A stretch of 38,476 nt of DNA from an uncultured bacterium (GTDB lineage Bacteria; Bacillota; Clostridia; Oscillospirales; Oscillospiraceae). Location of the stretch: contig CAMGIN010000014.1 of NCBI GenBank assembly GCA_946056135.1, positions 1 through 38,476 on the forward strand, read 5' to 3'. Positions 33,936-38,476 of the stretch are shown piece by piece (position 1 is the stretch's first letter; each line of letters begins with the position of its first letter). Made by a program: the position numbers and the translations under genes. The notes under the pieces were generated by a model that did not search any database, had not been told where the DNA came from, and saw only the letters and a program-made list of their open reading frames with translations.

Positions 33936-34005
33936 TTCCTTATATCGGGACATGAGAAAACCACATTGGGGTACACTATGAGAAAATGATATTGAGGTGT
34001 TTCAC

Positions 34006-34773
34006 ATGGCAGTATCCCACAGAGGGGCAATTTCTTTTGGTATGGTGCATATCCCGGTTGGACTGTACACCGCAACCCAGGACAACGACATCCTTTTCAA
34101 CCAGCTGTGCAAGGAGGATGGCAGCCGGGTGAAGTACAAGAAGGTCTGTTCCGGCTGCGGTAAGGAGATCGGCGCGGGAGATATCGTTAAAGGTTTTGAA
34201 TATGAGAAAGGGAAGTATGTGACCCTGACGGACGATGATTTTGAAAAGGCCAAGTCCAAAAAAGATAAGACCATTCACATCCTCCATTTTACCGACCTAC
34301 AAAATATCCGGCCCATCTACTATGATAAGACCTACCATGCTGTCCCGGAGCAGGGCGGGGATAAGGCCTTTGAGCTGCTGCACCGGGCCATGAAGGAGGA
34401 AAACAAGGTGGCTGTCGCCAAGACAGTCATGGGCACCAAGGAGAAGCTGCTGGCGCTGATCCCCACGGAGGACGGTATCCTGGTGGAGACCCTGTTCTTT
34501 GCGGAGGAGGTCAAAGAAGTACCCAAGGAGTTAGGCCATCCTCAGGTGCAGGAAGCAGAGTTGACCATGGCGAAAACGCTCATCAATGCCATGGTGCAGC
34601 CTTTCCAGCCGGAGCAGTACCATGACGAGTATAAGGCCAAGCTCTGGGAGATCATCAACAAGAAAATTCAGGGCAAGGAGATTACGGCCCCGGCGGAAAA
34701 CATCCAGGTCAATGTGATCGATATCATGGAGGCTTTGAAGCAGAGTCTTGCAAGGGTAAAATCCAATGGGTGA
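34006..34773 (+). CDS. ku: Ku protein (bacterial non-homologous end joining)
   Basis: 255 aa from ATG 34006, with GAGGTG 6 nt upstream; the frame is also open from GTG 33997. It has the bacterial Ku core: AVSHRGAISFGMVHIPVGLY at the N-terminus, KKVCSGCGKEIGAGDIVKGF, then the HFTDLQNIRPIYYDK strand and KPEQYHDEYxxxL-type motif (here PEQYHDEYKAKLWEII). The C-terminal ~35 residues are a short tail. It forms a ring-shaped homodimer on DNA double-strand ends and recruits the ligase. The downstream ligase gene overlaps by 8 bp. That partner is frameshifted, so the pathway may be incomplete here. Confidence 0.94.
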   Translation: MAVSHRGAISFGMVHIPVGLYTATQDNDILFNQLCKEDGSRVKYKKVCSGCGKEIGAGDIVKGFEYEKGKYVTLTDDDFEKAKSKKDKTIHILHFTDLQNIRPIYYDKTYHAVPEQGGDKAFELLHRAMKEENKVAVAKTVMGTKEKLLALIPTEDGILVETLFFAEEVKEVPKELGHPQVQEAELTMAKTLINAMVQPFQPEQYHDEYKAKLWEIINKKIQGKEITAPAENIQVNVIDIMEALKQSLARVKSNG

Positions 34774-35703
34774 CTGGTTTCAAGACAAAGGCATCAAGCC
34801 CATGCTCATTGGCGCGGAAGGGGAGGCATTCGACTCTCCCGACTACCTGTATGAACTAAAGTTGGACGGGGAGCGGTGTATTGCCTATCTGGATGTCGAG
34901 GGAACAGACCTGCAGAACAAGCGAAATATGAAAATGCTTCTCAAGGTTCCGGAGCTATCCGAGATTCATACGCAGGTCAAATGCCGCTGCATCCTGGATG
35001 GGGAATTGGCGGTGATCCACGATGGTAAGCCGGACTTCTTTCTTATCCAGCGGCGCTCCATGATGTCCAACCCTGTGAAAATTCAGCTGGAAGCGCAGCG
35101 GCATCCTGCCTGCTTTACCGCTTTTGATATTCTCTATTATGAAGATCATCCTGTTACGGACCTGCCGCTGACGGAGCGGAAGAAGCTGCTGGAATCCGTA
35201 ATTAAGGAGGAATCCCCGCGCTTTGCATGTCCCGGTGGATTGAGGGACAGGGGATTGCGTTCTATGAACTGGCGAAGGCTCAGAATTTGGAGGGGATCGT
35301 TGCAAAACGGAAAGACAGCAGGTATTATTGTGATAAGCGCACCAAGGACTGGATCAAGTGCAAATTTCTGAAGGATTCTGATTATGTGGTCTGCGGCTAT
35401 ATCCCCAAGGAGAACCACATGACCAGCCTTGTTCTGGGGCAGTACCGGGGTGGGCAGCTCGTATATAAAGGCCATGTTACCCTTGGCGTGGTCGGGGAAG
35501 CGTTTCAAAAGATTCGCTCTATCCCCAATTTACAGGAACCACCAATGGATGTTCCAGAAGGAAATGAACATGCAATCTGGGTGCAGCCCAAACTGGTATG
35601 CACCGTGAAATATATGATGAAAACCGAATCGGGGAGTCTTCGCCAGCCGGTATTTAAGGGCTTGCGGGAGGATAAACTACTGAAAGAATGTGAGGAGGAT
35701 TGA
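34766..35703 (+). pseudogene. ATP-dependent DNA ligase (LigD ligase-domain type), single-base frameshift
   Basis: Starts at ATG 34766, overlapping ku. Frame 1 (34766 to about 35227) carries YELKLDGERCIAYL with the adenylated Lys, LDGELAVI and FDILYYEDHPV. After RFA it runs out of homology and stops at 35371. The rest (SRWIEGQGIAFYELAKAQ, NLEGIVAKRKDS, DWIKCKFLK and the OB-fold GYIPKE to the end at 35703) is in the frame one base back. Adding one base near 35228 gives RFALSRWIEGQG, as in homologues. It is therefore a one-base deletion or a sequencing error. Repaired length is about 312 aa, normal for stand-alone ligases partnered with Ku in Clostridia. Confidence 0.85.
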
Positions 35704-35704
35704 A

Positions 35705-37702
35705 ATGGCGAACCGATTGAAACAGGAAAAGTCGCCGTATCTTATGCAGCATGGGGAGAATCCCGTGGACTGGTATCCCTGGTGTGAAGAAGCGTTCCAG
35801 AAAGCGGCGAAAGAGGATGTGCCGGTCTTCTTAAGTATCGGGTATTCCACCTGCCACTGGTGCCATGTGATGGCCCATGAATCTTTTGAGGATTCGGAAG
35901 TAGCAGACCTTCTGAACCGTGAATTCATCAGCATAAAGGTGGACCGGGAGGAGCGCCCGGACATCGATGCGGTGTATATGTCCGTGTGTCAGGCGATGAC
36001 CGGCTCCGGTGGATGGCCCCTGACGATCTTCATGACCCCGGAGCAGAAACCATTCTTCGCGGGGACGTATTTCCCCAAGAACGGTGGCTATGGACGATTT
36101 GGTCTCATGGAGCTGCTGGAACGGGTAGCCGATCTCTGGAAAACTAACCGGGAGGAGCTGCTGCGGGCGGGGAACCAGATCACCGTGGCGATCAATCGAG
36201 AACAGACGTGCAACGGACAAAAACCCAACCGTAGTCTGGTGGAACGGGCATACGGTCAGCTTGCACAGCGGTTTGACCACAAATGGGGCGGCTTTGGTGG
36301 AGCGCTCAAGTTCCCGACGCCCCACAATCTGTTGTTTCTCCTGCGGTACGCCGATGTAACGCAGGAATCCAACGCCATGAAAATGGCGGAGGTCACGCTG
36401 GAGGACATGGCAAGAGGCGGTATCTTTGACCAGATCGGCGGCGGCGTTTCCCGGTACTCCACGGATGAAATGTGGCTGGTGCCACATTTTGAGAAAATGC
36501 TCTATGACAATGCCCTGCTGCTGATTGCTTATGTCAAAGCCTACCAGTATACCAGGCGGGGGTGCTTTGCGGATACGGCCCGCCGAACTGCCCGGTATCT
36601 TCTGCGGGAACTGACCAGCGAAGAAGGCGGCTGCTACTGCAGTCAGGATGCGGACAGCGACGGCGTGGAAGGGAAATACTATGTGTTCACTCCGGAGGAA
36701 GTCAAGGCTGTTCTGGGAGAAGCGGACGGTGCAGAATTTTGCCGCCTGTATGATATCACCCAATCTGGTAACTTTGAGGGAAAGAGCATCCCTAACCGAA
36801 TTCATACTTCGGAGGATGGTTGGGACATGGATGATTCCAGGTTAGAAAAGCTGTATGACTACCGCCTGAATCGAACGAAGCTCCACAAGGACGATAAGAT
36901 TCTGCTTTCCTGGAACGCCTGGGCCATGATCGCACTGGCGAAGGCAGGGCAGGCTTTAGAGGAACCTTCTTATCTGGATGCTGCTATCCACATCCAACAG
37001 TTTATTGAAAGCAAAATGGTGACGGAAAATGACCGCCTGTATCTGCGCTATAGGGATGGGGAGGAAGCCTATGTCGGGCAGCTGGAGGACTATGCAGTCT
37101 ATGCCCTGGCCCTGCTGGAACTGTACCGGGTTACCTTTGATACCAAGTTTCTGAAAGCTGCAATCCATAGGGCAAAGCAGATGGTGGAGTTGTTCGAGGA
37201 CACGGAAAAGAGTGGCTACTTCATGACGGCTTTCGATGGGGAGCAGCTGATCGCCCGTCCCAAGGAAACCTATGACGGAGCGATGCCTTCCGGCAACAGC
37301 GTGGCAGCCATGGTGCTGCAAATCCTGGCATCCTTGACAGGAGAAACAGAGTGGCAGGCTGCAACTGACCGCCAGCTTTCTTTCCTTGCCGGGGAGATCG
37401 GGGAATATCCTTCCGCCAGCTGCTTTGGCGTGCTGGCTATGATGGACGCCCTGTATCCCCACCGGGAACTGGTCTGTGCCACAAGTGACGGACTGCCTGA
37501 TGAATTGAAGAACTATCTGAAGTTGCACCCATCAGATGATCTGCAGGTGCTTCTGAGAACCAAGGAGAATGCGGATGTGCTTTCAAGGTGCGCCCCGTTT
37601 ACCAAAGAGTATCCCATCCCTGAGCAGGGAACCATGTATTATCTCTGTGAGAACGGTGCCTGCAAAGCACCCGTACCGGATTTCTCACAATTGAATCTAT
37701 AA
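35705..37702 (+). CDS. DUF255/YyaL-like protein with N-terminal thioredoxin fold
   Basis: 665 aa, ATG 35705 with GAGGAGG 5 nt upstream, 1 bp after the ligase stop. The N-terminal thioredoxin-like domain (about 1-170) has the family signature [19 protein letters not shown] and [14 protein letters not shown] with the CxxC pair, then [12 protein letters not shown] and [11 protein letters not shown]. The remainder is an (alpha/alpha)6 barrel like N-acylglucosamine 2-epimerase, with [44 protein letters not shown] and [12 protein letters not shown]. Family members (YyaL, SPATA20) have no firmly known reaction. Cytoplasmic. Its link with the DNA-repair genes upstream may only be positional. Confidence 0.93.
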   Translation: MANRLKQEKSPYLMQHGENPVDWYPWCEEAFQKAAKEDVPVFLSIGYSTCHWCHVMAHESFEDSEVADLLNREFISIKVDREERPDIDAVYMSVCQAMTGSGGWPLTIFMTPEQKPFFAGTYFPKNGGYGRFGLMELLERVADLWKTNREELLRAGNQITVAINREQTCNGQKPNRSLVERAYGQLAQRFDHKWGGFGGALKFPTPHNLLFLLRYADVTQESNAMKMAEVTLEDMARGGIFDQIGGGVSRYSTDEMWLVPHFEKMLYDNALLLIAYVKAYQYTRRGCFADTARRTARYLLRELTSEEGGCYCSQDADSDGVEGKYYVFTPEEVKAVLGEADGAEFCRLYDITQSGNFEGKSIPNRIHTSEDGWDMDDSRLEKLYDYRLNRTKLHKDDKILLSWNAWAMIALAKAGQALEEPSYLDAAIHIQQFIESKMVTENDRLYLRYRDGEEAYVGQLEDYAVYALALLELYRVTFDTKFLKAAIHRAKQMVELFEDTEKSGYFMTAFDGEQLIARPKETYDGAMPSGNSVAAMVLQILASLTGETEWQAATDRQLSFLAGEIGEYPSASCFGVLAMMDALYPHRELVCATSDGLPDELKNYLKLHPSDDLQVLLRTKENADVLSRCAPFTKEYPIPEQGTMYYLCENGACKAPVPDFSQLNL

Positions 37703-37703
37703 A

Positions 37704-37741
37704 AATACTGAGGGAAGGCCAGCTGGTTTTCCCTCAGTATT
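37704..37741 (+). terminator. Intrinsic terminator after the DUF255 gene
   Basis: Perfect 13-bp stem AATACTGAGGGAA (37704-37716) / TTCCCTCAGTATT (37729-37741) with a 12-nt loop; the U run after it is short (TCTTAC). Confidence 0.8.
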
Positions 37742-38010
37742 CTTACACAAAAGTGACTTTCGAAGTATTCAGTAATATGTTATCCTCGAAAAGGAAGAAA
37801 TCATTGTATGAGGGGTACTCATGGATTATCCGAACCGGGATAGAAAAACTTACTCAACGCCAAGTATGCATACGGCGGCAGCCAGCGGCAGCTGGCGCGG
37901 AGCTGAACGGCAGCGGTGCGGTGCCAGCGGCAGCAGCTTGATATAGTCTACGAATCCCTCATAATAGTGGTATCCGCGACAGCGGAAATACATTATTAGG
38001 AGGGTAATAG
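37742..38010 (+). other. Left end and leader of an IS21-type element (269 bp)
   Basis: No credible gene. It contains a GC-rich block (37873-37938) with several GCGGCAGC-like repeats and the hairpin GCCAGC/GCTGGC (37881-37896), then a promoter, then the hairpin TCCGC/GCGGA (37973-37986) just before the istA ribosome binding site. The element's terminal inverted repeat should lie here, but cannot be fixed because the right end is outside the window. Confidence 0.45.
37938..37965 (+). promoter_or_regulatory. Putative istA promoter
   Basis: TTGATA (37938-37943), 16 bp, CATAAT (37960-37965), each differing by one base from consensus (TTGACA, TATAAT). The leader to the ATG at 38011 is about 40 nt. 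Confidence 0.5.
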
Positions 38011-38476
38011 ATGTTAGACTACAAAGACATCATTACAAAACACTACGCTTTGGGTATGAGCGGTATGGCAATCGCTAAGTCGCTCAACGCCAGCCCCTCG
38101 GGTGTCAATGATTTCCTGCGTGCATTCAAGGAATGCAAGACCCTCGACTATCCTCTCCCTCAGGGAATCACCAACTATGGCATTGCAGAGGCGGTCTATG
38201 GGAAAAGCCCGGCAATTTTCGGTCGGGATCTCAGCTATGAGATGCCGGACTATGAGACAGTTGCCAAGGAAATGTCATCTCGAAAGAACATGACCCTTGT
38301 GGTTCTCTGGAATCGATATTCCAAGCGCTGCCGGGATTGTGGACTGAAGTCTTACTCGTATCGGCAGTTTTGCGAGAACTATGCCAAGTGGTGCGAGGAA
38401 AACAAGGAAACGCTGCATTTTAACGCAGTTATCGGCCAGAAGATGGAAGTGGACTTTGCCGGGAAAACCTTTCAGA
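38011..38476 (+). CDS. istA: IS21-family transposase IstA, N-terminal part (cut by window edge)
   Basis: 155 codons present from ATG 38011, with AGGAGGG (37998-38004) 6 nt upstream. The N-terminus is an HTH (MLDYKDIITKHYALGMSGMA, then IAKSLNASPSGVNDFL), followed by a second HTH-like part ending in YRQFCENYAKWCEE. The last residues, GQKMEVDFAGKTF, are the first catalytic Asp block of the IS21 DDE domain. The remaining catalytic residues and the partner ATPase istB must lie outside. IstA with IstB moves the element by cut-and-paste of a circular dimer. The frame is intact as far as visible. Confidence 0.93.
   Translation, partial: MLDYKDIITKHYALGMSGMAIAKSLNASPSGVNDFLRAFKECKTLDYPLPQGITNYGIAEAVYGKSPAIFGRDLSYEMPDYETVAKEMSSRKNMTLVVLWNRYSKRCRDCGLKSYSYRQFCENYAKWCEENKETLHFNAVIGQKMEVDFAGKTFQ

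Noticed and set aside
33941-33948. TATATCGG near the ku promoter considered as a fifth XRE operator
   Set aside because: It lacks the GATATATC core and matches only one half of the palindrome.
37753-37941. 62-codon frame before istA
   Set aside because: No ribosome binding site, overlaps the GCGGCAGC repeats and the istA promoter, and encodes an alanine run only from those repeats.

Overview
The window looks like a chromosomal segment of a gut-type Clostridia (Bacillota; Oscillospiraceae/Lachnospiraceae-like). The evidence is strong GGAGG-type ribosome binding sites, GC-rich third codon positions, a GPH sugar symporter, many AraC-type regulators, a Clostridia-type serine-recombinase module and an IS21 transposase. 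The species cannot be named from the sequence alone. I see no tRNA, rRNA or CRISPR array.

Bases 1-18440 form a plant-glycan (rhamnose-containing) catabolic region. A GH1 beta-glycosidase (minus strand, cut by the window edge) is divergent from a GPH-family symporter. An AraC regulator is divergent from a probable operon of GH2 glycosidase, membrane-anchored SGNH esterase, GH43-like glycosidase with discoidin and Fn3-like domains, TIM-barrel sugar isomerase/epimerase, GH78 alpha-L-rhamnosidase and, past a hairpin, a MATE transporter. A second AraC regulator is divergent from rhaB-rhaA-rhaD, with a 27-bp dyad between the two promoters. The set fits uptake of small rhamnosylated oligosaccharides or glycosides, cytoplasmic trimming and conversion of L-rhamnose to dihydroxyacetone phosphate and lactaldehyde.

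Bases 18956-26366 are a second sugar module: an AraC regulator (minus) divergent from a GH2 glycosidase, an FGGY sugar kinase, araA and araD (L-arabinose to D-xylulose 5-phosphate). Both catabolic operons are followed by a related repeat, at 18519-18603 and 26479-26606.

Bases about 26.4-31.9 kb are a decayed mobile-element module: a sigma-70-like gene stopped in its HTH, a long gene-free but hairpin-rich stretch ending in an intrinsic terminator (candidate structured RNA), a 48-aa protein, a serine recombinase with an internal deletion, an intact large serine recombinase, and a C5-cytosine methyltransferase whose motifs are divided between two overlapping reading frames.

Bases 31.9-35.7 kb are a DNA-maintenance island: an XRE repressor with four GATATATC operators, a SLOG-family protein, an unknown 120-aa protein, an SRAP (YedK/HMCES-like) protein, Ku, and an ATP-dependent DNA ligase broken by a one-base frameshift. 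A DUF255/thioredoxin-fold protein follows. The window ends inside an IS21-family istA gene.

The most notable observations are the split or dual-coded methyltransferase (30347-30702), the candidate structured RNA (27204-27722), the operator dyad between rhaBAD and its regulator, and the related repeats downstream of the two sugar operons.
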